From CAIRDP01 sp037138335 (GTDB lineage: Bacteria > Bacteroidota > Bacteroidia > Bacteroidales > FEN-979), in NCBI GenBank assembly GCA_037138335.1, contig JBAXIO010000008.1, forward strand, positions 115,779 through 179,778: DNA of 64,000 bases. Direction: 5' to 3'. The notes under the pieces are model-generated. The model searched no databases. It saw only the letters and a list, made by a program, of their open reading frames with translations, and was not told the DNA's origin. Within the stretch, counting starts at the first letter, position 1. Each line of letters opens with the position of its first letter. Shown here in pieces: positions 16,934-26,177 of the stretch. The position numbers were made by a program, and so were the translations under genes.

Positions 16934-18868
16934 TCACTCGATCGTTACTTCGTAGATCTCCCCCACTATATCCTTCCCCGGGAAAGGAATATTCTCCTGC
17001 ATATACTGCGACCCCACCCACCACCTGGTATTATGGAATTCCTGGGTCACGATCAGCAGCATGGAATTATTGGGAATGCAGGTCATGCTGCTGTTCACAT
17101 AACCCACCACCCTGAGTTTGTCTTTCGACGGACCAATCCTCCAGATGATCTCCGTCGGCCTCCAGTCGATCTGGAAATAATAATAAGGCGAAGCGAAAAG
17201 CTCATCATCAGGCTCGGGAGTTTTCTCTGTAATAGCCCTGTAATTCTTGTCCCAGCGGTGGGCCCAGAATGTCTGTCCCTGGTAATCTATGGTCTGGCAG
17301 CCATCCTTGAACTTCGAAGGATCCCAGCAGGCCATATCCCAGTTGGTGCAGGAAACGGTGATCTTGTCGTCATCGGCCAGCACCTCTTCGGGGAATGGCA
17401 CATTCCAGGCCGGCACGTCATACTGCCTGTCGAGCCCGATATTGTAAGCGGGGGGCATCAGCCACTGCGGACAGTACGGTACGGTTTTCAGTATCTCGAA
17501 ATCGATCTCAGAATACCCCACCTGTTTGATCCTCACATCCTGCTGTCCGCCGTAATAATTCGCCATATACCCGCCCTTCTTACATTCCCTGCGGAAATTC
17601 CATTCGGCCTGGTCCTGGGTGATCAGCCATACCGCATTCGTAAGTCCGTTCCACATATTGTTCCTGTTCAGCAGCTCGGTAAGCTTGCATTTTACTGTCC
17701 ACCGTCCATAGGTAAACGGATGCCTCGTAATAACGCCCACATTCTGCTTCTGCCATTTCCCGAACTCGGCTTTCGGGTTGAACATGGTAATCTTATGGTT
17801 GACCGCATCCGAAACCACCGTCTGGCATGGCTCGGGAGCCGTGAGCGAAGTGGAGGCGATCAGTTCCTCTTTTCTGTAAAACCGGCTGTTCCAGTTGTAA
17901 TCCATCTTCGAATAATTATCGCCCAGCACATCCTCTATAACGGGAATGTTCTTCAGTTTTGTCGAAGCATCTATAAAATGGATGAACTGCCCGAAGGCGG
18001 CCTTCTGAAAGAGTTTGTCATCCTGCCCGCAGCAGGCGGTGGCATACTTATCAACGAACTCCTTTTTAAAATGGACCGGGTGAATATAAATGCCCGCACC
18101 GGGATCGGGGCTCGCCATCACTTTAAGTCTGGAAGAAGAAACGCTCACCAGGGTATTAGGCAAACGCTTTCCCAAACCGTAGAGGAAAAAGAAATAGGGA
18201 TTGATGAATTCGCCTTTATCCCTCCGGTTGATATACTGGATAAAATCGGGTATCAGCTTCCGGCTAAGGTTTGAAGGCGTGGTCACCACCAGCATGAAAC
18301 TGTATTCCCCAACCCTGGGGTTCCTCTTCCAGCGGTCGTTCCAGGGGCCGTTGAAATATAATTTTTCATTTCGGGGATTTCCCACTATCCGCACCTGGCT
18401 TGTCACCTTATGAAACGCGTTGTCGCCGGCTATGGTTTCCGTTTCCCTGAACCCGCTCAGGGTATCTTCCCAGCTCCCGTAAAAATTTTCCCAGGCATTC
18501 ACGCTTTGCCGTGTGGTATCTAAAGGATCCAGTTCGGGAAACTTGTAAGACTCATTCTGGTAATAGATCTTGTAAGCGAATTTTTGTGGAGAAGCAGAGG
18601 TGTTTTTAATCGCAAATTCCACATCAAAAAACCCATCCCCTGTTTGCCTGACCGTAGGGATGATGAACCCGTTTTGTATCGCACCTTCATAATCAAGGTT
18701 CAGCACCTGCTTCAAATCCCAGTTGGTTGCAGGGTTGAAATCACGTACAATAAAATTTTCAGTTTTGACTTCGGATGTCTTCGTGCCGCGTTTACAGGCG
18801 GTGAAAACGGCAAGGCTTGCGAGCCAACACGAAAAAAGGATAAACAATATGTTGCGGCTCTTCATCAT
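16934..18868 (-). CDS. Lipoprotein with C-terminal GH16-like glucanase domain
   Basis: A 644-residue lipoprotein with lipobox FTAC near residue 25. Residues ~30-330 are a domain I do not recognise. The C-terminal ~270 residues look like a GH16 jelly roll: GRWTVKCKLTEL, then the catalytic-type motif SEIDFEIL (E-I-D-F-E, as in lichenase/XTH-type GH16), then YYYFQIDWRPTEIIWRIG. GH16 enzymes cut beta-1,3/1,4-linked polysaccharides; the substrate is unknown. It is encoded with the downstream 18.9-20.7 kb gene (4-nt overlap) and convergent with the O-acetylation operon, so it may process the same glycan. Confidence 0.72.
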   Translation of the reverse strand: MMKSRNILFILFSCWLASLAVFTACKRGTKTSEVKTENFIVRDFNPATNWDLKQVLNLDYEGAIQNGFIIPTVRQTGDGFFDVEFAIKNTSASPQKFAYKIYYQNESYKFPELDPLDTTRQSVNAWENFYGSWEDTLSGFRETETIAGDNAFHKVTSQVRIVGNPRNEKLYFNGPWNDRWKRNPRVGEYSFMLVVTTPSNLSRKLIPDFIQYINRRDKGEFINPYFFFLYGLGKRLPNTLVSVSSSRLKVMASPDPGAGIYIHPVHFKKEFVDKYATACCGQDDKLFQKAAFGQFIHFIDASTKLKNIPVIEDVLGDNYSKMDYNWNSRFYRKEELIASTSLTAPEPCQTVVSDAVNHKITMFNPKAEFGKWQKQNVGVITRHPFTYGRWTVKCKLTELLNRNNMWNGLTNAVWLITQDQAEWNFRRECKKGGYMANYYGGQQDVRIKQVGYSEIDFEILKTVPYCPQWLMPPAYNIGLDRQYDVPAWNVPFPEEVLADDDKITVSCTNWDMACWDPSKFKDGCQTIDYQGQTFWAHRWDKNYRAITEKTPEPDDELFASPYYYFQIDWRPTEIIWRIGPSKDKLRVVGYVNSSMTCIPNNSMLLIVTQEFHNTRWWVGSQYMQENIPFPGKDIVGEIYEVTIE

Positions 18869-20721
18869 CTTCTTTCAAAAGAATAAAGGGAAATAAAACC
18901 GGGCAATTCAGGCAGGTCCTCGTACTCACTGCAGTCCCGGCCATCATAGTCCTTGTTCCTGGCATTTCGCCCGATCACAATAAACGAACACTGGTTGCCG
19001 GTGAACCTGCCGGGGATCAGTTTAAGCACTTCATAATACTTCGGATTATGGTCTGCGGCATACCCGGTAAAATCAACAGTATTGAGGATATGGTACGTTG
19101 AATCACTGAAGGTTATTTCCTTCAGGTCATATCTCCAGTCGCGGTTATACTGCATCACCATAGGACTGCCGTTTTCGCCGAAATTTCCGCAGATAAATTT
19201 GTCTGATGGCTTTAGAGTATCAAGGCCTGCAATCTTTCCATACCCCCTGGTTTTTTCCGGAAAAAACGAAACGAATTGTTTCCGTGACGGATTGTAAAAT
19301 CTCAGGGTGTAAGAGCATTTCCTGTCCTTTCCGTTTTCCACAACTGACAGTACCCCCGCCTGGGCCCGGCCGGGAATGAAATGCCCTGCCGTGAGACTTC
19401 CCTTGCCCGCAGCAAACTTCCAGTCTTCAACAGCATCTTTTCCCTGGGTGATCACATTCCAGTTTCCCCCAGGTTTTCCTGCCAGGAACTTATACAATTT
19501 CCACGCCCCGCCCTCTTCAACCGAAAGCAGTTCGCAGATGCCGTCCCCGTCAAAATCGGCGGCCAGCAGGGGCTTCCCGAAGTCAAAGGCAAGGGTTTCG
19601 AATTTCTCCGACTGCCATAAGAGTTCAGCTGCAATATTGTTCCCTTCTTTACAAACCCCTGCTTTGCTGCTGAACTTACACAAACAACAGGTTTTTTCGC
19701 CTATATACAGCAATTGTTCTGTTTCCCCTGAGGCAAATTTTCCTGCGAGCAGGTATTGCTTCCCGCAGGCTGGTACAGGCAAAGCCACGGGCAACTCCAC
19801 TGAAGCCCGCCTGAATGAGTTCGATTCGCTGCAATAGCTGAAGATTGACGGCTTCCCCGAGGGAGGGATCACGAAAAGTACATCCTTCGATCCGTTGCCG
19901 GGTAAAAACACACCGCTGATCACGGGATCGGAAGGCAGGATGACCCCCTGTGTTTTTTCGCCACCGGGTATGAGGCTTGTCCCCTCCATGCCGCCGATCG
20001 CCGACATCCGCAAACAGCGAACAGGAAAAGGAGGGTAATTGAACTTAGGCTGGAAAGGTCCTTTGGTAAGGTCGACATAGGTCGTATCACCCCTGCGCGA
20101 CTGCGGCCCCCCGTAAACAAGATAGTAATCGTCGATGAGGATGTCGGTGTTGCTGTTGTTCCAGAAATACATCTGCAGCCGGGTGTCGCTGCTGAACTTC
20201 ACCTCGCCGAGGTCCAACTGCCCGCTCATCTTGAACCATTTCCCCCTGGGGACCAAAGGGTCTTTCAGCCCTATCCCTTTCCAGCAGATGTTAACGCCCA
20301 TATTATTGGAAGCGGCAAGCACCAATGCTGCATTCACAGGATCGGCGCCGGGTTTCACATAAACCCAGGCTGAAACCGAGATATATTTAAGTTTATCAAC
20401 CCCCAGCTCCCCCGCAACCTTCTCCATTGCAGGAGTGAATGAATTCTTGCCAAATGCTTTAGCGGCGTAATTCCCCGAATGGGCATTCCCCATCACAATG
20501 CCGTTCGGGACTTCTTTTCCCCGGCTGACTTCAAAATTGAAAGCAAGGCTGTTGGGAGGTTCAGAACCGGTTGTAACAGGTTCGCTGAACGATAGTTCTT
20601 TGCTGGCAGTAACCCTGATGATCTTGCGGATAGGCGCGTAGCGGTATGCAAGCCCGAGCATGATGAGGAAAACAAGGCCGATTATAAAGAGATTCCTGTA
20701 AAGCCTTCCTTTGCTTTTCAT
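18865..20721 (-). CDS. Membrane-anchored beta-sandwich plus FG-GAP-like repeat protein
   Basis: A 618-residue protein with an N-terminal signal anchor (NLFIIGLVFLIMLGLAYRY). Residues ~50-215 form a carbohydrate-binding-like beta-sandwich (SVSAWVYVKPG ... WNNSNTDILIDDYYLVY) that resembles the C-terminal module of the GT-C-like proteins in this window. The rest resembles FG-GAP/integrin-type propeller repeats, with a calcium-loop motif AADFDGDGICELL near residue 380. It is first in a two-gene unit with the GH16-like lipoprotein. A role as a periplasmic glycan-binding partner is inferred. Confidence 0.6.
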   Translation of the reverse strand: MKSKGRLYRNLFIIGLVFLIMLGLAYRYAPIRKIIRVTASKELSFSEPVTTGSEPPNSLAFNFEVSRGKEVPNGIVMGNAHSGNYAAKAFGKNSFTPAMEKVAGELGVDKLKYISVSAWVYVKPGADPVNAALVLAASNNMGVNICWKGIGLKDPLVPRGKWFKMSGQLDLGEVKFSSDTRLQMYFWNNSNTDILIDDYYLVYGGPQSRRGDTTYVDLTKGPFQPKFNYPPFPVRCLRMSAIGGMEGTSLIPGGEKTQGVILPSDPVISGVFLPGNGSKDVLFVIPPSGKPSIFSYCSESNSFRRASVELPVALPVPACGKQYLLAGKFASGETEQLLYIGEKTCCLCKFSSKAGVCKEGNNIAAELLWQSEKFETLAFDFGKPLLAADFDGDGICELLSVEEGGAWKLYKFLAGKPGGNWNVITQGKDAVEDWKFAAGKGSLTAGHFIPGRAQAGVLSVVENGKDRKCSYTLRFYNPSRKQFVSFFPEKTRGYGKIAGLDTLKPSDKFICGNFGENGSPMVMQYNRDWRYDLKEITFSDSTYHILNTVDFTGYAADHNPKYYEVLKLIPGRFTGNQCSFIVIGRNARNKDYDGRDCSEYEDLPELPGFISLYSFERR

Positions 20722-20743
20722 TACTGCTGCTGCTTTTCAGCCA

Positions 20744-20751
20744 CAAACTTA
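20744..20751 (-). promoter_or_regulatory. Possible -7 box for the FG-GAP/GH16 operon
   Basis: On the minus strand this reads TAAGTTTG (TAnnTTTG), 22 nt before the ATG at 20721. No clear -33 box was seen. Confidence 0.4.
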
Positions 20752-20821
20752 AAGTTTTTCTTTATCAGTTTGAAGATGTTGGGTAAATTTACATGTTCAA
20801 ATTCCCGTAAATGACCCCGGT

Positions 20822-22774
20822 ATGAAAATTACCAGTATCAGGCATCCCGAAACGTATATCCTTGCAGGTATGCTGATTTTACTGCTTGTCCTGTCAATTC
20901 TTTCCCAGGGCTATTACGGGGGAACCGACAATATCAACCATTACTTCCTCTCGCGGTATGCCTTTGCTTATCCCAAACTTTTCCTCAACCCCTGGGGCCG
21001 CCCGCTTTATACCATACTGAGCTCGCCCTTTGCCCAGTTCGGATTTACAGGCATCAAAGTATTCAATGTCATCCTGGGAACCCTCAGCGCATGGCTGTTG
21101 ATGAAAACCGCCAGGGAACTCAAGTTGAACCCTTCCTGGATGGCCGTTATCATGCTTTGCTTCACCCCCCTGTATATGGTGATGCTGTTCACCGCCATGA
21201 CCGAGATACTGTTCGGCTTTGTACTGATCTGTAGCCTTTACCTGTTCTTCTCAAAGCGATACATTGCTGCAGCCATAGTCATTTCATTTCTTCCCTTTTC
21301 CCGATCGGAAGGCTATTTCATGATCCCGTTCATTTTTCTTGCGCTGCTGTGGAGAAAACAATGGAAAGCCATCCCCTTTCTCGCGGCGGGGTTTGCCTTC
21401 TTTTCGGTTCTCGGCGCTCACCAGTACCGTGACCTGCTCTGGGTCATCCGCAATAATCCTTACCCCCTCATCCACCCGGTATATCATACCCCCGGTGATT
21501 TCTGGAGTTTTATAAAGCAGGCTGATGTCACTTTCGGGGTGCCCAACCTGGTCCTTCTGTGCGTGGGTATTATCATGCTGGTTCTCAGCCTGTTTAAGGG
21601 GAACAGTGAAAAACGCATCAATGCCGCAGAGATCATACTGCTGTTCCTGCTCCCCGTACTCGGTTATTATTTTTTCCATTCGTTCATGTATTCAAAGGGA
21701 TGGGCCGGCTCACTGGGATTTATCAGGGTTATGGCAGCGATCATCCCCCTTACGACCCTGATCTCGTTATACGGATTTTCGCTCTTCACCATGCTGGCGG
21801 GCAACCGTAAGTGGCTTCGCTCGACCTTCTTGGCCCTTCTGACCGGGCTGCTGGTTGTCTTTAATTTCAAAACCTTTAATTTCCCTGTCCCCATGGGGGA
21901 AGAGGAAAAACTCATTAAGAAAGCTTCCGATTGGGTTAAATCAGGTTTCAGCCCCATACCCCTGGTGCTATATAACGACTTCAACGTACCGTATTTTCTC
22001 GGCACCGATCCCTACAGCCCCCAAAAAAGCATGCAGATCTGGAAACCCTCCTCGGTGAAAAACATCGCAATGGGAGCAATCTACATCTGGGATTCCCATT
22101 TTGGCCCCAACGAATGCAAAATACCCCTCGATACCGTGATGCGCGATCCATATATGAGGCTTATCAAGCTGTTCAGGCCACGCGCCGAGCTTTTTACGCT
22201 GGGCGATCATCCATATGAAGTGTATGTGTTCAGGAAAAACCCGGTTGCCAATGAATTCGATAATTATTTTCTCACAAAATCCTTTCTTGACGCGGAAGAC
22301 AAGGAATTTATACCGGTAATCAGGAAAATTTTCGATTTTGAATCCGGTTCTGCGGATGTCGACGCCCGTCTCACCCGCCTTAATGCGGCTTCAGGGAAGC
22401 AGGCTTTTGTCATGGATAGCAAAACGGAGTTCAGCCCGGGCCTGGCGCTTAAATGCAGCGAGCTGCCTTCAGGCGGGGGGAAGATCCGTGTTAAAGCCAG
22501 CGTGTGGTTGTTCTCGGCTGTTTCTTATGCCGACAACCCTTCTGCTTTGGTGATCTCGCTCGAAAACAGCAAAGGAAGTTACGGTTATAAAGCCATTTTC
22601 CTGGAGAAATCCGGGTTCGAAAAAGGGAAATGGAACAAGGTATTGCTGAATACCGACCTCCCGGAAATAAGATCAAAGGATGACATTATTAAAGTATACG
22701 TCTGGCACAGGGGGAAACCAGATCTTATCGTGGATGGCCTTATTATTGATATTTTAGCCGGAGGGAAGGATTAA
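20822..22774 (+). CDS. Polytopic GT-C-like glycosyltransferase with C-terminal beta-sandwich
   Basis: A 650-residue protein. Residues ~15-370 contain ten or more membrane helices with an early extracytoplasmic loop GYYGGTDNINHYFLSRY, where GT-C enzymes place a catalytic acidic residue. The C-terminal ~190 residues are periplasmic and end in a beta-sandwich (RVKASVWLFS ... KGKWNKVLLNTDLP ... VYVWHRGKPDLIVDGLII), also found in the 32-38 kb proteins. It probably transfers sugars from a lipid carrier; substrate unknown. The stop codon overlaps the start of element M. Confidence 0.75.
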   Translation: MKITSIRHPETYILAGMLILLLVLSILSQGYYGGTDNINHYFLSRYAFAYPKLFLNPWGRPLYTILSSPFAQFGFTGIKVFNVILGTLSAWLLMKTARELKLNPSWMAVIMLCFTPLYMVMLFTAMTEILFGFVLICSLYLFFSKRYIAAAIVISFLPFSRSEGYFMIPFIFLALLWRKQWKAIPFLAAGFAFFSVLGAHQYRDLLWVIRNNPYPLIHPVYHTPGDFWSFIKQADVTFGVPNLVLLCVGIIMLVLSLFKGNSEKRINAAEIILLFLLPVLGYYFFHSFMYSKGWAGSLGFIRVMAAIIPLTTLISLYGFSLFTMLAGNRKWLRSTFLALLTGLLVVFNFKTFNFPVPMGEEEKLIKKASDWVKSGFSPIPLVLYNDFNVPYFLGTDPYSPQKSMQIWKPSSVKNIAMGAIYIWDSHFGPNECKIPLDTVMRDPYMRLIKLFRPRAELFTLGDHPYEVYVFRKNPVANEFDNYFLTKSFLDAEDKEFIPVIRKIFDFESGSADVDARLTRLNAASGKQAFVMDSKTEFSPGLALKCSELPSGGGKIRVKASVWLFSAVSYADNPSALVISLENSKGSYGYKAIFLEKSGFEKGKWNKVLLNTDLPEIRSKDDIIKVYVWHRGKPDLIVDGLIIDILAGGKD

Positions 22775-22857
22775 ATTGGCATTAAACCCAGGGCTGGACC
22801 CTGGACCCGGGTTCCGCCCCAAAGTGGCGGGAATTGACCGGGAAGGATTAAAAACGA
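22773..22857. repeat. Element M, intergenic copy
   Basis: About 84 bp, from AAATTGGCATTAA to GGATTAAAAA, aligning along its length with 34170-34253. It includes small inverted repeats (CCAGGG/CCCTGG, CCGCC/GGCGG). It fills the gap between the GT-C-like gene and the GT2 gene. Confidence 0.82.
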
Positions 22858-22872
22858 AATAATGTATAAACC

Positions 22873-23823
22873 ATGGTTGCAGTCGTAATTCCCAGTTATA
22901 AGGTAAGGGACCATATACTGAAAGTCATCGCCGGCATAGGCAGGGAGGTTGACAATATTTATGTGGTTGATGATTTTTGTCCCCAGCATTCGGGCGATTT
23001 TGTCAAAGAAAATTGTTCCGATTCAAGGGTAAAAATATTGTACCATACTAAGAACCAGGGTGTTGGTGGCGCTACGATCACGGGTTATAAACAGGCCCTG
23101 GCCGATAAAGCGCGGATTATTGTAAAGCTCGACGGCGACGGGCAGATGGACTCTTCCCTGATACCAAAGCTCATTGAGCCGTTACGCCTGAACCAGGCCG
23201 ATTATGTAAAGGGGAACCGTTTTTACGACCTGGCTTTCCTTCGCCAGATGCCTTTCCTGCGTAAACTCGGGAATTCAGGGGTGTCGTTCATGAACAAAGC
23301 TTCAAGCGGTTACTGGAACATCATGGATCCCAGCAACGGCTTCACTGCTATCCATAGCAATGCCCTGGAAAACCTGTCGCTTGAGCGTATCGACAGGCGT
23401 TTCTTTTTTGAGAGCGATATGTTATTCCGCCTTAATACCATACGGGCGGTGGTTGCAGAGATGCCTATGCGTGCACATTACGGGGACGAGCAAAGCAACC
23501 TTAAGGTCCACCAGGTTGTCTTACAGTTTCCGTTCAAGTATTTCAGCCGTATGCTTAAAAGGATCTTTTATAATTATTACCTGCGTGATTTCAACATAGG
23601 TTCCCTCGAACTTATACTTGCATTTGTGTTTACAGTGTTTGGGGTTATTTTCGGGGCCTATAAATGGTCGGAAAGTATTATCACTTCCCACCCTGCAACC
23701 GCCGGTACCGTGATCCTGGCCGGGCTCCCGATCATACTGGGGTTCCAGTCGCTTTTTGCTTTTTTGCATTTCGACGTGGCAAATATTCCGCATAAACCAT
23801 TATCAGGGATGGGGGATTGGTGA
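22873..23823 (+). CDS. Family 2 glycosyltransferase (polyprenyl-phosphate type)
   Basis: A 316-residue GT-A fold enzyme starting MVAVVIPSYKV. The nucleotide-sugar site shows VVDDFCPQ and the metal-binding DGDGQMD near residue 98. Two C-terminal membrane helices (~245-310) resemble dolichol- or undecaprenyl-phosphate hexose synthases, which would supply lipid-linked sugars to the GT-C-like enzymes nearby (inference). The stop TGA is supplied by the first unit of a GTGAATA tract. Confidence 0.88.
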   Translation: MVAVVIPSYKVRDHILKVIAGIGREVDNIYVVDDFCPQHSGDFVKENCSDSRVKILYHTKNQGVGGATITGYKQALADKARIIVKLDGDGQMDSSLIPKLIEPLRLNQADYVKGNRFYDLAFLRQMPFLRKLGNSGVSFMNKASSGYWNIMDPSNGFTAIHSNALENLSLERIDRRFFFESDMLFRLNTIRAVVAEMPMRAHYGDEQSNLKVHQVVLQFPFKYFSRMLKRIFYNYYLRDFNIGSLELILAFVFTVFGVIFGAYKWSESIITSHPATAGTVILAGLPIILGFQSLFAFLHFDVANIPHKPLSGMGDW

Positions 23824-23861
23824 ATAGTGAACAGTGAACAGCGAATAGTGAACAGTGAATA
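23820..23861. repeat. T tract: 7-bp units GTGAACA/GTGAATA
   Basis: Six tandem units (GTGAATA, GTGAACA twice, GCGAATA, GTGAACA, GTGAATA). The first unit contains the stop codon of the preceding glycosyltransferase. Confidence 0.9.
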
Positions 23862-23909
23862 TAGTGATGATATTGAAGCCATGCATTTTGCAAAAACTGT
23901 TTTAAGTAT

Positions 23910-24010
23910 AGGAAGCGAAATATATCGCAAAAGTCGCCTTGGGTGCAGCGAAGCCAACCCCAGCGACGTTGCGATATATGAGCGACCGCGGCGATGTGAA
24001 GTTGCGAGCG
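23910..24010. repeat. Element P, paired copy in reverse orientation
   Basis: A perfect 11-bp stem, ATATATCGCAA (23920-23930) and TTGCGATATAT (23969-23979), plus GTCGC (23933-23937) and GCGAC (23963-23967). They enclose the conserved loop (GGTGCAGCGAAGCCAACCCC). A second unpaired half-element follows at 23980-24010. The T9SS gene starts just after it. Confidence 0.9.
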
Positions 24011-24027
24011 GGAAGCAACCAACAAAC

Positions 24028-26175
24028 ATGAACAGTAAAAGCATACTTTGCATTCTTCTGCTCTTCGCCGGTTTGCAACTCCATGCCCAGGTGGTTGCAG
24101 ACTTCACCATGCCCGATACGATCTGCGTGAACAGGGACATCAAGATCACCAACCTGACTACCGGGGGTACCACGTTTTACTGGAGCTTCTGCTCTGGGAA
24201 CACGGCGGCAGACCCCATCGGATCTGAAATGTTGAATACCGGAGGTAAACTGGGCGGGCCTTCGTATATAACCCTTGCGCAGGACGGCCAGAAATGTTAC
24301 AGCTTCGTATCCAACCATTTCAACAAGTCTGTAACACGCTTCTATCACGGACAAAGCTTCAGGAATGACCCGGTTTCGGGTGACCTCATCGCATTGCCCA
24401 ATATTAAAACCGACAGTTCGCAGGGGATACAGGTTAAAAATGATAATGGATTATGGTATGGGTTTCTTGCAGCCGATGATATCCTTGTGCGAATGGATTT
24501 TGGTAATTCATTATCAAACAATCCCGCACTTGTACAGGTGGGTATGGGAGGTGCGTTCAGCCTTCACGGGTTGTTCATCATGCAGGAAAGCGACCAGCAT
24601 TGGTATGGGATTGCAAGCAGTTCTGTCGGGAACAGGGTTTTTCGTTTTGAATTCGGCACAAACCTTTCAAATACGCCCCTGGTTACCGACATCACCAACG
24701 GGTTCCCATTCAGCCATCCCGGGCCCTTATGCCTCATCCAGGAGGGAAGTGATTATTACTGTTTCATAGTCAATTCCGAAAACAGCTCCCTCAGCCGGGG
24801 AAGCTTCGGATCTTCCATCCTGAATACCCCGGTATGGACAAATCTTGGGAAAGTATGCGGATCTGATGCGATGGGCATCATGCTTATCAGGGATTGCCAG
24901 CAAACAACCGGCTTTATGTCGCGCTTCGTGAACAGCGGGAATATCCTTTTCCGCTTACTGATGCCCCAGGGGATAACAGGCCCGGCATCAACGGTAAGTA
25001 TGGGGAATATAGGGAACCTGAATAAGCCGCAGCAATTTTCGGAGATCACCCGCGTGAGGGATACCATATATACTTTTCTCTGCAACCAGACTTCGACTTC
25101 GATTTCACGCCTGAGTTTTGTCACCTGCAGGAATTCTTCCATCCCTTCATCCCAACTCTATAATCCTCCTCTTTTCCGTTATGATTCTGCGGGGATCTAT
25201 AATGTGCGGCTTACCGTGAACGAAGGGATGCCTGACCAGCAGAACATCTGCAAACATATTGTAGTGGTTGACAAGCCACCCCTTAACCTTGGCCCCGACC
25301 GTACCATTTGCGCGGGAGCCAGTGCAACCCTCGATGCAGGGGCAGGTTGTGATTCAATTATATGGTCTACCGGTGATACAACGCGCACCATCAACATCTC
25401 AACATCGGGAACATACAGTGTTCAGATAAAAAAGTTCGGATGCTGGGGGGGCGATTTGGTGAAACTGACAGTATATCCATATCACCCCACTAAAATAAAA
25501 CCCGATACAGCTATCTGCCAGGGGCAGAAATACCTGCTGGACCCCGGGAACGGATTTGCTTCGCTTCTCTGGAGCACAGGCGACACAACACAAACACTGC
25601 TTATCAATACGGGGGGCAATTACTGGGTAAACACAATAGATTCGAACAACTGTGCCGGCACCGATACGGTGAATATTACAATGAAACCGGCCATCAATGT
25701 GAATCTCACACACGATACAACCGTATGTGCCAAAACTTCAGTAATCCTTCATGCAACTGTTACCGGCGCCACCTACGAATGGAAGGACGGATCAAGGGAT
25801 TCGCTCTTCACGGTGACGGAACCTGGGGTTTACTGGGTGAGGGTAAGCCGCGACGGCTGCGCGGTTCGCGATACATCCTTTGTTCATGACTGCTCCAGTG
25901 AAATATACTTCCCGGGGGCTTTCACTCCCAACGGTGACGGCTTGAACGATACGTTCCACCCGATAGGGCCGGTACTTTATTCATTTAAACTTACGGTGTA
26001 CGACCGCTGGGGACAACAGGTCTTCATGACAACCGACCAGGAAACTGGCTGGGACGGAAAATGCAAAGGCGGCGAGTGCCCGCTGGGCCTCTACTCTTAC
26101 ACCGCCACCTACGAACTGGCCTCTTCGCCGGGGGTAAACAATAAAATTGCAGGGACTGTAACCCTGATCCGCTGA
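24028..26175 (+). CDS. T9SS type B (CHU_C) secreted protein with Ig-like repeats
   Basis: A 716-residue protein. ATG 24028 starts a signal peptide (SILCILLLFAGLQLHAQ); the frame upstream is open only because element P is. Residues ~30-390 are a repetitive propeller-like region. They are followed by Ig-like repeats with LGPDRTICAGASATLDAG and SLLWSTGDTTQTL patterns. The C-terminal ~90 residues form the type B sorting domain (YFPGAFTPNGDGLNDTF ... YDRWGQQVF). Secreted through T9SS and probably anchored at the surface; function unknown. It ends 2 nt before the next gene. Confidence 0.85.
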   Translation: MNSKSILCILLLFAGLQLHAQVVADFTMPDTICVNRDIKITNLTTGGTTFYWSFCSGNTAADPIGSEMLNTGGKLGGPSYITLAQDGQKCYSFVSNHFNKSVTRFYHGQSFRNDPVSGDLIALPNIKTDSSQGIQVKNDNGLWYGFLAADDILVRMDFGNSLSNNPALVQVGMGGAFSLHGLFIMQESDQHWYGIASSSVGNRVFRFEFGTNLSNTPLVTDITNGFPFSHPGPLCLIQEGSDYYCFIVNSENSSLSRGSFGSSILNTPVWTNLGKVCGSDAMGIMLIRDCQQTTGFMSRFVNSGNILFRLLMPQGITGPASTVSMGNIGNLNKPQQFSEITRVRDTIYTFLCNQTSTSISRLSFVTCRNSSIPSSQLYNPPLFRYDSAGIYNVRLTVNEGMPDQQNICKHIVVVDKPPLNLGPDRTICAGASATLDAGAGCDSIIWSTGDTTRTINISTSGTYSVQIKKFGCWGGDLVKLTVYPYHPTKIKPDTAICQGQKYLLDPGNGFASLLWSTGDTTQTLLINTGGNYWVNTIDSNNCAGTDTVNITMKPAINVNLTHDTTVCAKTSVILHATVTGATYEWKDGSRDSLFTVTEPGVYWVRVSRDGCAVRDTSFVHDCSSEIYFPGAFTPNGDGLNDTFHPIGPVLYSFKLTVYDRWGQQVFMTTDQETGWDGKCKGGECPLGLYSYTATYELASSPGVNNKIAGTVTLIR

Positions 26176-26177
26176 AA

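Noticed and set aside
16931..16936. TGATCA formed by two abutting convergent stop codons
   Set aside because: Curious but expected by chance at convergent gene ends; no further signal around it.
17033..18274. 413-codon plus-strand open frame
   Set aside because: It is antisense to the GH16-like lipoprotein, which has a lipobox, domain motifs and operon context. The plus frame has no recognisable motif.
23827..24027. N-terminal extension of the T9SS type B protein
   Set aside because: This stretch is a T tract plus element P. The signal peptide starts at 24028, so the extension is not likely to be translated.
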